Source: JBFWNZ01 sp050250795 | GTDB lineage: Bacteria; Pseudomonadota; Alphaproteobacteria; UBA8366 | Assembly: GCA_050250795.1 (NCBI GenBank) | Contig: JBFWNZ010000079.1 | Coordinates: forward strand, 1 to 12,692 | Direction: 5' to 3' | DNA: 12,692 bases | Shown here: positions 5,973 to 12,692 of the stretch, one piece after another | How the letters are laid out: each line of letters opens with the position of its first letter | How positions within the stretch are numbered: position 1 is the stretch's first letter | Position numbers and translations under genes: made by a program | Notes under the pieces: generated by a model | Told to the model about the DNA's origin: nothing | What the model saw: the letters and a program-made list of their open reading frames with translations, nothing else | The model's database searches: none

Positions 5973-7049
5973 ATGTACGTCGCCGTCAAGGGAGGCGAAC
6001 AGGCAATCGACAACGCCCATGCGCTGATGGCGGAGGAGCGTCGCGGCGATCCGGCCGTGCCGGCGCTGACGCTGGACCAGATTGACCAGCAGATGGGTCT
6101 GGCGGTCGACCGCGTGATGGCCGAAGGCGCGCTGTACGACCGACGGCTGGCGGCGCTGGCGATCAAGCAGGCCCAGGGCGACCAGATCGAGGCGATCTTC
6201 CTGCTGCGGGCCTATCGCACCACCCTGCCGCGCTTCGGCTACAGCCTGCCGCTGGATACCGGACGCATGGCGATCCGGCGGCGTGTCTCCGCGACCTTCA
6301 AGGACCTTCCTGGCGGCCAGGTTCTGGGACCGACCTACGACTACACCCACCGTCTGCTCGATTTCGCGCTGGCGGAACAGACGGCGCCGGCGGCAGCGGT
6401 CGAGGCGGTTGCGCCCGTCGACGCGGCCATGCCGCGCGTGACCGAGATTCTGGGCCGCGAGGGTCTGATCGAGCCGGAGCGTCCGGACGATGACGCCGCG
6501 CCGGTCGGAGACCTCACCCGCGACGGCCTTCTGCTGCCGGCCGGCCGCGATGTGCGGCTGCAGATGCTGGCGCGCGGCGACGAGGGCTTCCTGCTTGCGC
6601 TCGGCTACTCCACTCAGCGCGGCTATGGCCGCAACCACCCCTTCGCCGGAGAAATCCGCATGGGCGAGGTGGCGGTGGAGATCGTCCCAGAGGAGCTCGG
6701 CTTCGCCATCGAGATCGCCAAGATCACGCTGACCGAATGCCAGATGGTCAATCAGTTCGGCGGCAGCGCCGAGGCGCCGCCACAGTTCACCCGCGGCTAC
6801 GGCCTTGCCTTCGGGCGGTCGGAGCGCAAGGCGATGGCGATGGCCCTGGTCGACCGGGCGATGCGCGCCGAGGAACTGGGCGAGGAGGTGCAGGGGCCCG
6901 CCCAGGACGCGGAGTTCGTGCTCTACCATGCCGACAATGTCGAGGCGTCCGGCTTCACCCAGCACCTGAAGCTGCCGCATTACGTCGATTTCCAGTCCGA
7001 GCTGGACATGCTGCGGCGCCTGCGCGCCGGCCGGGAGGCCGCGGAATGA
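5973..7049 (+). CDS. phnI: C-P lyase core complex subunit PhnI (nucleosidase component)
   Basis: The 358-residue product is PhnI (E. coli 354). Characteristic blocks are MYVAVKGGEQAIDNAHAL at the N-terminus, RFGYSLPLDTGRMAIRRRVS (about residues 89-108), GPTYDYTHRLLDFALAEQ, and GYGRNHPFAGEIRMGEV followed by AKITLTECQMVNQF. PhnI alone can act as an ATP/GTP nucleosidase; with PhnG, PhnH and PhnL it makes alpha-D-ribose 1-alkylphosphonate 5-triphosphate and adenine. GGGAG at 5961-5965, inside the phnH end, serves as ribosome site. The stop overlaps the phnJ start as ATGA. No truncation or missing block is visible. Confidence 0.96.
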   Translation: MYVAVKGGEQAIDNAHALMAEERRGDPAVPALTLDQIDQQMGLAVDRVMAEGALYDRRLAALAIKQAQGDQIEAIFLLRAYRTTLPRFGYSLPLDTGRMAIRRRVSATFKDLPGGQVLGPTYDYTHRLLDFALAEQTAPAAAVEAVAPVDAAMPRVTEILGREGLIEPERPDDDAAPVGDLTRDGLLLPAGRDVRLQMLARGDEGFLLALGYSTQRGYGRNHPFAGEIRMGEVAVEIVPEELGFAIEIAKITLTECQMVNQFGGSAEAPPQFTRGYGLAFGRSERKAMAMALVDRAMRAEELGEEVQGPAQDAEFVLYHADNVEASGFTQHLKLPHYVDFQSELDMLRRLRAGREAAE

Positions 7050-7924
7050 GCGCGCTTGCTGGCTACAATTTCGCCTATCTGGACGAGCAGACGAAGCGGA
7101 TGCTCCGCCGCGCGCTGCTCAAGGCGGTGGCGATCCCGGGCCATCAGGTGCCCTTCGGCAGCCGCGAGATGCCGCTTCCCTATGGCTGGGGGACCGGCGG
7201 CATCCAGGTGACGGCCGCCGTGATCGGCCCGGACGACGTGCTCAAGGTCATCGACCAGGGCGCGGACGACACCACCAACGCCGTGTCGATCCGGGCTTTC
7301 TTCGCGCGCACCGCCGGTGTCCGCACCACCGCCGCGACGGCCGAGGCGACCATCGTCCAGACGCGCCACCGCATTCCCGAGACGCCGCTGCGCGAGGGAC
7401 AGGTGATCGTCTATCAGGTGCCGATTCCTGAGCCGCTGCGCTGGCTGGAGCCGCGTGAGGTCGAGACCCGGCGCATGCACGCGCTGTCGGAATACGGCGT
7501 CATGCATCTGCGCCTGTACGAGGACATCGCCCGCCACGGTCGCATCGCCCAGACCTACGATTATCCGGTGGTAGTGAACGGCCGCTATCTGATGCGGCCG
7601 AGCCCGATCCCGAAATTCGACAATCCGAAGATGGACATGAACCCGGCGCTCCAGCTGTTCGGTGCGGGGCGCGAGAAGCGCATCTATGCGGTTCCACCCT
7701 ATACCGCGGTGCGCAGCCTCGATTTCGAGGACCATCCCTTCGCGGTCGAGGGCTGGTCGCAGCGCTGCGCCCTGTGCGGCGCCGGCGACAGCTTCCTCGA
7801 CGAGGTGATCGTCGACGACGAGGGCGGGCGGATGTTCGTCTGCTCCGACACCGAGTATTGCGGCCGCCGGCAGGCCGAGGGCCATCGGGGGCCGCTGTCC
7901 GACGACGCGGAGGCTGCGGAATGA
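7046..7924 (+). CDS. phnJ: Alpha-D-ribose 1-methylphosphonate 5-phosphate C-P lyase (radical SAM)
   Basis: PhnJ is the enzyme that breaks the carbon-phosphorus bond, using SAM and a 4Fe-4S cluster to give an alkane (methane from methylphosphonate) and ribose 1,2-cyclic phosphate 5-phosphate. The product is 292 residues (E. coli 281). The unusual cluster motif CX2CX21CX5C is intact as C241, C244, C266 and C272, the same numbering as in E. coli. The radical glycine G32 (IPGHQVPFG) and H108 (QTRHRIPE) are also kept. Conserved blocks such as DQGADDTTNAVSIR and FDNPKMDMNPALQLFGAG are nearly identical to the E. coli protein. The extra length is an acidic C-terminal tail. ATG 7046 overlaps the phnI stop and gives the exact family N-terminus MSALAGYNFAYLDEQTKRM. 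Confidence 0.98.
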   Translation: MSALAGYNFAYLDEQTKRMLRRALLKAVAIPGHQVPFGSREMPLPYGWGTGGIQVTAAVIGPDDVLKVIDQGADDTTNAVSIRAFFARTAGVRTTAATAEATIVQTRHRIPETPLREGQVIVYQVPIPEPLRWLEPREVETRRMHALSEYGVMHLRLYEDIARHGRIAQTYDYPVVVNGRYLMRPSPIPKFDNPKMDMNPALQLFGAGREKRIYAVPPYTAVRSLDFEDHPFAVEGWSQRCALCGAGDSFLDEVIVDDEGGRMFVCSDTEYCGRRQAEGHRGPLSDDAEAAE

Positions 7925-8697
7925 GCAACGCACCGCTGCTTCGCGTGACCGGGCTGACGCATCGCTACGGCGATCTTGTCGCCTGCTCCGGCATCGCCTT
8001 CGACCTGCGGCCGGGTGAGGTGCTGGGCATCGTCGGCGAATCCGGCTCCGGCAAGACGACGCTGCTGAACTGCCTGTCCGGACGGCTGCGGCCAAGCGCC
8101 GGCCGGATAGAATACGACATCCGCGGCCGCGGCCTCGCCGATATCTATGCGCTGGGCGAGGCGGAGCGCCGGCTGCTGATGCGTACGGACTGGGGCGTCG
8201 TGCACCAGAACCCGCGCGACGGGCTGCGGCTCGGCGCCAGCGCCGGCGGCAACGTCGCCGAGCGCCTGATCGCGGTCGGCGAGCGCCGTTACGGCCGGGC
8301 GCGAGAGGCCGCCGCCGACTGGATGCAGCGCGTGGAACTCGATCCCGCTCGCATCGACCAGCGGCCTTCGACCTTCTCCGGCGGCATGCAGCAGCGCCTG
8401 CAGATCGCCCGCAACCTGGTGACGCATCCGCGCCTCGTCTTCATGGACGAGCCGACCAGCGGGCTCGACGTCTCGGTCCAGGCCCGGCTGCTCGACCTGC
8501 TGCGCGGGCTGGTCGGCGATCTCGGCCTCGCCTGCATTCTGGTCACCCACGATCTGGGCGTCGCGCGGCTGCTGTCGCACAGGCTGATGGTGATGCGCGC
8601 CGGAGCGGCGGTGGAGCACGGACTGACCGACCAGGTGCTGGACGACCCGCAGCATCCCTACACCCAGCTTCTCGTCTCCTCGATCCTGCCGGTATAG
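7921..8697 (+). CDS. phnK: C-P lyase ABC-type ATPase subunit PhnK
   Basis: This 258-residue ABC ATPase (E. coli PhnK about 252) has Walker A GESGSGKT at residues 39-46, Q-loop Q96 in VVHQNPRDGLR, signature SGGMQQRLQIAR at 153-164, Walker B LVFMDE at 172-177 and switch H210. The HQNPRDGLRL segment is characteristic of PhnK and separates it from oligopeptide importer ATPases, which it otherwise resembles. PhnK binds the GHIJ core directly rather than a membrane permease, and its ATP use is thought to drive opening or turnover of the complex. Its ATG overlaps the phnJ stop. An in-frame extension to 7774 exists only inside phnJ and is not used. Confidence 0.95.
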   Translation: MSNAPLLRVTGLTHRYGDLVACSGIAFDLRPGEVLGIVGESGSGKTTLLNCLSGRLRPSAGRIEYDIRGRGLADIYALGEAERRLLMRTDWGVVHQNPRDGLRLGASAGGNVAERLIAVGERRYGRAREAAADWMQRVELDPARIDQRPSTFSGGMQQRLQIARNLVTHPRLVFMDEPTSGLDVSVQARLLDLLRGLVGDLGLACILVTHDLGVARLLSHRLMVMRAGAAVEHGLTDQVLDDPQHPYTQLLVSSILPV

Positions 8698-8700
8698 CCC

Positions 8701-9417
8701 ATGGACGCGTTCGACGATCCCGATCTCATGTTGCGGGTGGACGGCCTGTCCAAGACCTTCACCCTGCATCTTCAGGGCGGGCTGCGGCTGCCGGTGCTGG
8801 GCGGCGTGTTGCTGGCCGTCCGCCGCGGCGAGTGCCTGGCGCTGGCCGGCCCATCCGGCGCCGGCAAATCGTCGCTGCTGCGCTGCCTCTACGGCAACTA
8901 TCGGGCCGATACCGGACGTATCCTGGTTCGTCATGACGGCCGGACGGTCGATATGGCGGTGGCCGATCCCCGGCTGGTCCTCGACGTGCGGCAGCGGACG
9001 CTGGGCCATGTCAGCCAGTTCCTGCATGTGGTGCCGCGGGTTCCCGTCATCGATCTCGTCACGGAACCGCTGCGCCGCCGCGGTGTGGCTCCGGACGAAG
9101 CGAAGGAGCGCGCGTCCGCGCTGCTCGCCCGCCTGCGTCTGCCCGAGCGGCTTTGGGACGTTCCGCCGGCGACCTTCTCCGGCGGCGAACGCCAGCGGGT
9201 GAACATCGCCCGCAGCCTGGTGGCCGATTACCCGGTGCTGTTGCTGGACGAGCCGACTGCGTCCCTCGATGCCGCGAACCGCGACACCGTGGTGGCGCTG
9301 ATTCGTGAGGCTCGCGACCGGGGTGCGGCCGTGGTCGGCATCTTCCACGACGTTGCCGTGCGCGACGCTGTCGCGACGCAAATCCTCGACGTGACTGCTG
9401 AAAGGGAAGCCGCATGA
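8701..9417 (+). CDS. phnL: C-P lyase ABC-type ATPase subunit PhnL
   Basis: The 238-residue product is PhnL (E. coli 226). It has Walker A GPSGAGKS at residues 50-57, Q-loop Q106 in GHVSQFLHVVPRV, signature SGGERQRVNIAR at 160-171, Walker B VLLLDE at 179-184 and switch H216. GHVSQFLHVVPRV followed by LVTEPL is diagnostic for PhnL. PhnL is needed with PhnGHI for the nucleosidase-type first step and can associate with PhnK on the core complex. The gap to phnK is 3 bases and there is no clear ribosome site before the ATG, so initiation probably depends on coupling. Its stop overlaps phnM as ATGA. Confidence 0.95.
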   Translation: MDAFDDPDLMLRVDGLSKTFTLHLQGGLRLPVLGGVLLAVRRGECLALAGPSGAGKSSLLRCLYGNYRADTGRILVRHDGRTVDMAVADPRLVLDVRQRTLGHVSQFLHVVPRVPVIDLVTEPLRRRGVAPDEAKERASALLARLRLPERLWDVPPATFSGGERQRVNIARSLVADYPVLLLDEPTASLDAANRDTVVALIREARDRGAAVVGIFHDVAVRDAVATQILDVTAEREAA

Positions 9418-10556
9418 GTGCGGAACTCGTTCTGGCCAATGCCCGGATCGTCCTGGAGGACGCGGTGGTGCATGGCCATCTGCTGGTGCGGGACGGCCGG
9501 ATCGCAGCGGTGGACACCGGTCGTACCGCGCCGGCCGGCGCCGAGGACCTGGACGGCGATCTTTTGATTCCGGGCTTGGTGGAACTGCATACCGATAACC
9601 TGGAAAAGCACCTGAAGCCGCGGCCGGGCGTGCAATGGCCAGCGCTTCCGGCGCTGGTGGCGCACGATGCCCAGCTTGCAGCGGCTGGGATCACGACGGT
9701 GTTGGACGCCATGCGCATCGGCGACCGCGCCCTGTCGGCCGGCCTTACCGAACGGATCGGCGAAACCGCCGACTGCATCCAGGCGGCGCAGGAGGAGGAC
9801 CTGTTCCGCGCGGAGCATTTCCTGCATCTGCGCTGCGAAGTCGGCGAGCCGCAGGTGGCCGAGGCTTTCGAGCCTTTCTCGGCGCATCCGCTGCTGCGTC
9901 TGGTCTCGCTGATGGACCATGCGCCGGGGCAGCGCCAGTTCACCGACATCGACCAGTGGAAGCTTTATTACGGCGGCACTTACGGTCTGTCGGACGAAGA
10001 GCTGGAGCGGATGCGAGTCGAGCAGCAGGGCCGCTCGGCGAAGTATGCGGACAATAACCGCCGCCGGATCGCCGCGCTGTGCCGGTCGCGCGGCATCGGC
10101 ATGGCCAGCCATGACGACGCGACCGAGGCGCATGTGGCCGAGGCGGTCGAACTGGGTCTGACGATGGCGGAATTCCCGACCACTGAAGCGGCGGCCGTTG
10201 CCGCCAAGCGCGAAGGCCTGGCCACAATTGCCGGCGCACCCAACCTCGTGCGGGGCAAATCGCATTCGGGCAATGTCGCCGCGGCGGAACTTGCCGCGAA
10301 GGGGCTGCTCGACGTGCTGTCTTCCGACTACATGCCGGTCAGCATGCTGCACGCAGTGTTCGTTTTGCACGACCGGCTTGAGATACCGCTGCCCGAGGCG
10401 GTCGCGACAGCCAGCGCGACGCCGGCCGGTCTGGTCGGGCTGTCGGATCGAGGCGCCCTCCGTCCCGGTCTTCGCGCGGACCTGTTGCAGGTCCGCCAGA
10501 GCGCGGATGCCCCGATCGTGCGCCGCGTCTGGCGTGAGGGTCGCCGCGTGGTCTGA
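9414..10556 (+). CDS. phnM: Alpha-D-ribose 1-methylphosphonate 5-triphosphate diphosphatase
   Basis: PhnM is a metal-dependent amidohydrolase-fold enzyme that removes pyrophosphate from the ribose-phosphonate triphosphate before C-P cleavage. The 380 residues match the family length (E. coli 378). Metal-site motifs are visible: H59 and D61 in ELHTDNLEKH, H233 and D234 in ASHDDATEAH, and D305 in LSSDYMP. The N-terminal beta-sandwich (LVLANARIVLEDAVV) and its C-terminal return (DRGALRPGLRADLLQVR) are complete. It is the last recognisable phn gene of the operon; phnN and phnP, which would finish the route to PRPP, do not follow it here. Confidence 0.96.
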   Translation: MSAELVLANARIVLEDAVVHGHLLVRDGRIAAVDTGRTAPAGAEDLDGDLLIPGLVELHTDNLEKHLKPRPGVQWPALPALVAHDAQLAAAGITTVLDAMRIGDRALSAGLTERIGETADCIQAAQEEDLFRAEHFLHLRCEVGEPQVAEAFEPFSAHPLLRLVSLMDHAPGQRQFTDIDQWKLYYGGTYGLSDEELERMRVEQQGRSAKYADNNRRRIAALCRSRGIGMASHDDATEAHVAEAVELGLTMAEFPTTEAAAVAAKREGLATIAGAPNLVRGKSHSGNVAAAELAAKGLLDVLSSDYMPVSMLHAVFVLHDRLEIPLPEAVATASATPAGLVGLSDRGALRPGLRADLLQVRQSADAPIVRRVWREGRRVV

Positions 10557-10562
10557 CGCCGC

Positions 10563-10588
10563 GGAACCGCCGCCTCGTCTGCGTAGTT
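10563..10588 (+). promoter_or_regulatory. Possible EcfG-type general stress promoter
   Basis: GGAAC at 10563-10567 is followed after 17 bases by AGTT at 10585-10588. The alphaproteobacterial EcfG sigma factor recognises GGAAC-N16/17-CGTT, so the -35 is perfect and the -10 matches 3 of 4. It lies 38 bases before the hemerythrin start, in the only gap after phnM. Short motifs of this kind also occur by chance. Confidence 0.35.
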
Positions 10589-10626
10589 CTCTCCCCCGAA
10601 CATCACTTGCATGGGGAAAGACAGCT

Positions 10627-11085
10627 ATGGCGCAGAATGCGATCGAACTGCTGAAAAGCGACCATGACAAGGTCCGTCAGCTTCTCGACGAACTGACCAA
10701 CACGACCGAGCGCGCGACGAAGAAGCGCGCAGAGCTTTGCGAACGGATTGCCAAGGAACTCGAAGCCCATACCAAGATCGAAGAGGAAATCTTCTATCCC
10801 GCGTTCAAGCAGGCGGGTGGGAAGGAAGATGTGACCCTGATCCACGAGGCCAAGGAGGAACACCGGGCGGTCGACAAGCTGGTCCTGCCCGATCTTCAAA
10901 AGACGGAACCCGGCAGCCTCGAATTCTCAGGCCGCGCCAAGGTGCTCAAGGAGTTGATCGAGCACCATGCGGATGAGGAGGAGGAGGAGGACATGTTCCC
11001 CGAGGCGAAGCGCCTTTTCAGCAAGGACCAACTCGCCGATCTCGGCGAACGGATGGCCCGGCGCAAGCAGGAGCTGATGGGCTGA
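10627..11085 (+). CDS. Hemerythrin HHE cation-binding domain protein
   Basis: This 152-residue, all-helical protein belongs to the hemerythrin-like HHE family. Candidate diiron ligands are H13 (KSDHDKV), H48 and E52 (EAHTKIEEEIFYP), H79 (KEEHRAVD), and H113 or H114 with E117 or E118 (IEHHADEEEEEDMFP). Such proteins bind two irons and sense or store oxygen, NO or iron; the specific role here is unknown. There is no signal peptide or membrane segment, so it is cytoplasmic. GGGGAAAG (10613-10620) lies 6 bases before the ATG. The 70-base gap after phnM and the EcfG-like motif suggest it is an independent, stress-controlled gene rather than part of the phosphonate pathway. A GAG codon run encodes the acidic stretch at residues 117-121. 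Confidence 0.9.
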   Translation: MAQNAIELLKSDHDKVRQLLDELTNTTERATKKRAELCERIAKELEAHTKIEEEIFYPAFKQAGGKEDVTLIHEAKEEHRAVDKLVLPDLQKTEPGSLEFSGRAKVLKELIEHHADEEEEEDMFPEAKRLFSKDQLADLGERMARRKQELMG

Positions 11086-11090
11086 TACCC

Positions 11091-11124
11091 TGGCCGCCGC
11101 GTCCTGTCTGGGGCGCGGCGGCCA
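11091..11124. terminator. GC-rich hairpin between convergent genes
   Basis: TGGCCGCCGCG (11091-11101) pairs perfectly with CGCGGCGGCCA (11114-11124) around a 12-base loop, 5 bases after the hemerythrin stop and 6 bases before the stop of the convergent PrpF-family gene. There is no T-run on either side, so it may act as a bidirectional stem that stops transcription with help, or protect the 3' ends of both mRNAs. Confidence 0.6.
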
Positions 11125-11130
11125 ATGGGA

Positions 11131-12315
11131 TCAATAGGCCTCTGAGGTCGGAACGTAGACCGTGCCGTCCATCATCTTGCGGGCAGTGCGGCCGAAGCCG
11201 AGACGCTCGATGGACATGCCTTCGGTGTTGTTCGCCGGCTTGGTTGCGACGGTCACGCGCATGATGCCGTTGGGATGTGCGATCCGCAGAGAGTCCCGTT
11301 CTGCAGCCCCTTCCGACAGCACCTCGTTCACCACCGTTCCCGGCATGTGCGATGCGGCGGCGAGGCACATGGATCCCGTTCCGGGCATCGACTCATTGCA
11401 GTGGTTCATGAAAATCTGGCGTGCCTTCAGGTCGGAATCCGCCGCACGCACCGTCTTGCCGCTGATGTTGATATAGTCGCTGGCCGGGGCGACGAAGAAC
11501 AGGAACGGCAGGAACGGGCTCTCGTCATCCACCTTCCGCCAGTTCTTCACGAAGCCCAGAATCTCCGCAGCCTTGCCGCGCACCTCGCGATACAGCGGGA
11601 CCATGGCGGGGTCGTTGAGCGTGTCCGGCAACTCGTCGCCGCGCAGGCCGACCTGCTCCGGCTTGATGAAGACGGTCGGGTTGGCGACGTCGCAGATGGT
11701 GGTGTCCAGCACGCGGCCATCGTCCAGCGCGATCTTGTCCTGGCGGTTGCCTGTCGGCAGCGACTTGCCCGTCTTGGCGCCCGTCGTCATGCGATAGTCC
11801 ATGAAGATTTCCGCGCCGGTGCCGGGCACGCCGCCGATGGCGAAGTCGCCCTTCACCCTGGCCCGGCCGTTCACCACCGGCACATGCGCCACCAGCACCT
11901 TGTCTGTGTTGGTGTTGTAGATGCGGACTTGGCTGACCGGCTCGGTCGGGTAGAACAGGCCGGCATCGATGGCGAAGGGGCCGACCGCGGCGGACAGGTT
12001 TCCGCAATTGCCGGAATAGTCGATGACGTCGCGCTCCACCTCGCATTGGGCGAAGGTGTAGTTGACGTCCGCGTCCGGGCGGTCCGAACGCGAGATGATG
12101 CAAAGCTTGGAGGTCACGAGATGCGTGCCGCCCAGCCCGTCGATCTGCATGACGTCGGGGGTGCCCATCACGCGCTTCAGCAACGCGTCGCGCGCCGGCC
12201 CCGCCGGCGGGATGTCATGCTCCAGGAAGAAGATGCCTTTGCTGGTCCCGCCGCGCACGATGGAGCAGCGGAGGCCGATCTGTTCGGCGTCGAGATAGCG
12301 GGTGCCGTCCGGCAT
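11131..12315 (-). CDS. PrpF-family isomerase (2-methylaconitate isomerase / 4-oxalomesaconate tautomerase type)
   Basis: This 394-residue protein has the PrpF domain, a two-lobed diaminopimelate-epimerase-like fold that shifts double bonds in unsaturated tricarboxylic or related acids. Visible motifs are IVRGGTSKGIFF (residues 19-30), DGLGGTHLVTSK ending at K70 (close to the lysine proposed as catalytic in PrpF), YSGNCGNLSAAVGPFAIDAGL with C104 (100-120), and PGTGSMCLAAASH (311-323). Members include PrpF of the methylcitrate cycle and GalD in gallate breakdown; no prpBCD or gal genes lie beside it, so the substrate is open. The frame extends to 12408, but ATG 12315 is chosen because AAGGA lies 8 bases upstream and family homology begins at once. 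It diverges from a CoA-transferase gene. Confidence 0.88.
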   Translation of the reverse strand: MPDGTRYLDAEQIGLRCSIVRGGTSKGIFFLEHDIPPAGPARDALLKRVMGTPDVMQIDGLGGTHLVTSKLCIISRSDRPDADVNYTFAQCEVERDVIDYSGNCGNLSAAVGPFAIDAGLFYPTEPVSQVRIYNTNTDKVLVAHVPVVNGRARVKGDFAIGGVPGTGAEIFMDYRMTTGAKTGKSLPTGNRQDKIALDDGRVLDTTICDVANPTVFIKPEQVGLRGDELPDTLNDPAMVPLYREVRGKAAEILGFVKNWRKVDDESPFLPFLFFVAPASDYINISGKTVRAADSDLKARQIFMNHCNESMPGTGSMCLAAASHMPGTVVNEVLSEGAAERDSLRIAHPNGIMRVTVATKPANNTEGMSIERLGFGRTARKMMDGTVYVPTSEAY

Positions 12316-12425
12316 GACTTCGGTCCTTGCAGATGATGATCGGATGGTTTCGCTTGGCGGCGAACGGGCCGGCAGTGTAGCACCGCTGCCGGTATTGCCA
12401 AAAGTCACCGCGAAGGAGGCTGGGG
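12316..12425. promoter_or_regulatory. Divergent intergenic region (PrpF-type / CoA-transferase genes)
   Basis: These 110 bases separate two divergent starts and should hold both promoters. No consensus promoter or palindrome stood out. The clear elements are the ribosome site AAGGA of the minus-strand gene and the AAGGAGG site of the plus-strand gene. Confidence 0.4.
12413..12419 (+). promoter_or_regulatory. Strong ribosome binding site of the CoA-transferase gene
   Basis: AAGGAGG, a full Shine-Dalgarno match, lies 6 bases before ATG 12426 and fixes the start. It is the best ribosome site in the window. Confidence 0.75.
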
Positions 12426-12692
12426 ATGAATCGGATCATAGAAGGTATGCGCGTGGTCGAGGCCTCGGCCTTCATCGCGGCGCCGTTCGGCGGCATGACG
12501 CTGGCGCAGATGGGCGCCGACGTGATCCGGATCGATCCCATCGGCGGCGGCCTGGACATCAACCGCTGGCCGGTCACCCGCGATGGGGCGAGCCTTTACT
12601 GGGCAGGACTCAACAAGGGCAAGCGGTCCGTCACCATCGACCTTCGCTCGGCCGAGGGCCGCGAGCTGGCTCAGGCTCTGGCGACCGCACCG
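12426..12692 (+). CDS. Family III CoA-transferase (CaiB/BaiF type), N-terminal part
   Basis: The reading frame runs off the right edge after 89 residues; a full family member is about 400. The N-terminus is typical of class III CoA-transferases: MRVVEASAFIAAPFGGMTLA (residues 8-27), MGADVIRID (29-37), then YWAGLNKGKRSVTIDLRSAEG (59-79). The DPIGGGLDINRWPVTRDG stretch resembles the branch that includes mesaconyl-CoA C1-C4 CoA transferase (2-methylfumaryl-CoA isomerase), but from memory only. The enzyme would move CoA between carboxylic acids, or within one acid, in the cytoplasm. The catalytic aspartate lies beyond the window. The divergent PrpF-type gene suggests a shared acid substrate. Confidence 0.9.
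   Translation, partial: MNRIIEGMRVVEASAFIAAPFGGMTLAQMGADVIRIDPIGGGLDINRWPVTRDGASLYWAGLNKGKRSVTIDLRSAEGRELAQALATAP

Noticed and set aside
5157..6980. A 607-codon open frame on the minus strand opposite phnG, phnH and phnI
   Set aside because: It is antisense to three well-identified genes and its translation is rich in R, Q, H and A with no recognisable motif, as expected for a shadow frame in GC-rich DNA.
7699..9381. A 560-codon open frame on the minus strand opposite phnJ, phnK and phnL
   Set aside because: Same shadow character; the plus strand carries intact Walker and cysteine motifs of three known proteins.
10592..10617. TCCCC/GGGGA pairing that could hide the hemerythrin ribosome site
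   Set aside because: Only a 5-base stem across a 16-base loop; too weak to claim a regulatory structure.
9228..10670. A 480-codon open frame on the minus strand opposite phnL and phnM
   Set aside because: Antisense shadow of phnM, which has the full family sequence.
10971..10993. GAG trinucleotide run as a possible repeat element
   Set aside because: It is a short in-frame codon run encoding an acidic stretch common in HHE proteins; no sign of a mobile or expanded repeat.
11275..12336. A 353-codon plus-strand open frame opposite the PrpF-type gene
   Set aside because: The minus-strand frame matches PrpF throughout; the plus frame is low-complexity R/H/V/A sequence.

Overview
The window looks like chromosomal DNA from a high-GC alphaproteobacterium, plausibly of Rhodospirillales type. 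This rests on the dense GC-rich coding, the tightly overlapping operons, and the phnF/phnGHIJKLM arrangement; no RNA gene or marker gene is present to fix the taxon. Almost every base is coding and no intergenic gap exceeds about 115 bp. No tRNA, rRNA, CRISPR array, insertion sequence or phage gene was seen.

Left part (1-4055): the last codons of an unidentified gene are followed by a 62-residue two-helix membrane protein. Convergent to it is a minus-strand operon read from about 3527 down to 252. It encodes a full-length acyl-CoA dehydrogenase, a second and more divergent acyl-CoA dehydrogenase, and a short MetE-type zinc methyltransferase. The two dehydrogenases look like complementary halves of a heteromeric enzyme. 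A GlcG/HbpS-family gene diverges from this operon at 3618. The substrate of this cluster cannot be read from the sequence.

Centre (4059-10556): this is a textbook carbon-phosphorus lyase locus. The GntR/UTRA repressor gene phnF diverges from phnG-phnH-phnI-phnJ-phnK-phnL-phnM. Four of the six junctions are 4-base ATGA overlaps and the other two have 3-base gaps. PhnJ keeps the radical glycine and all four cysteines at the E. coli positions, so the enzyme should be functional. Together the products couple a phosphonate to ATP-derived ribose triphosphate (PhnGHI with PhnL), remove pyrophosphate (PhnM) and cleave the C-P bond by radical SAM chemistry (PhnJ, with PhnK on the complex). A striking nested palindrome lies just upstream of phnG and is the best candidate PhnF operator. 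The phosphonate importer phnCDE and the late-step genes phnP and phnN are not in the window.

Right part (10557-12692): a small hemerythrin-type diiron protein follows phnM, possibly from its own general-stress (EcfG-like) promoter. It ends at a GC-rich hairpin shared with a convergent PrpF-family isomerase gene. The PrpF gene diverges from a family III CoA-transferase (CaiB/BaiF type) that runs off the right edge. That pair suggests metabolism of a branched or unsaturated di- or tricarboxylic acid.

I did not find a clearly new biological system. The most open questions are the dehydrogenase-pair/MetE-like operon and the PrpF/CoA-transferase pair.
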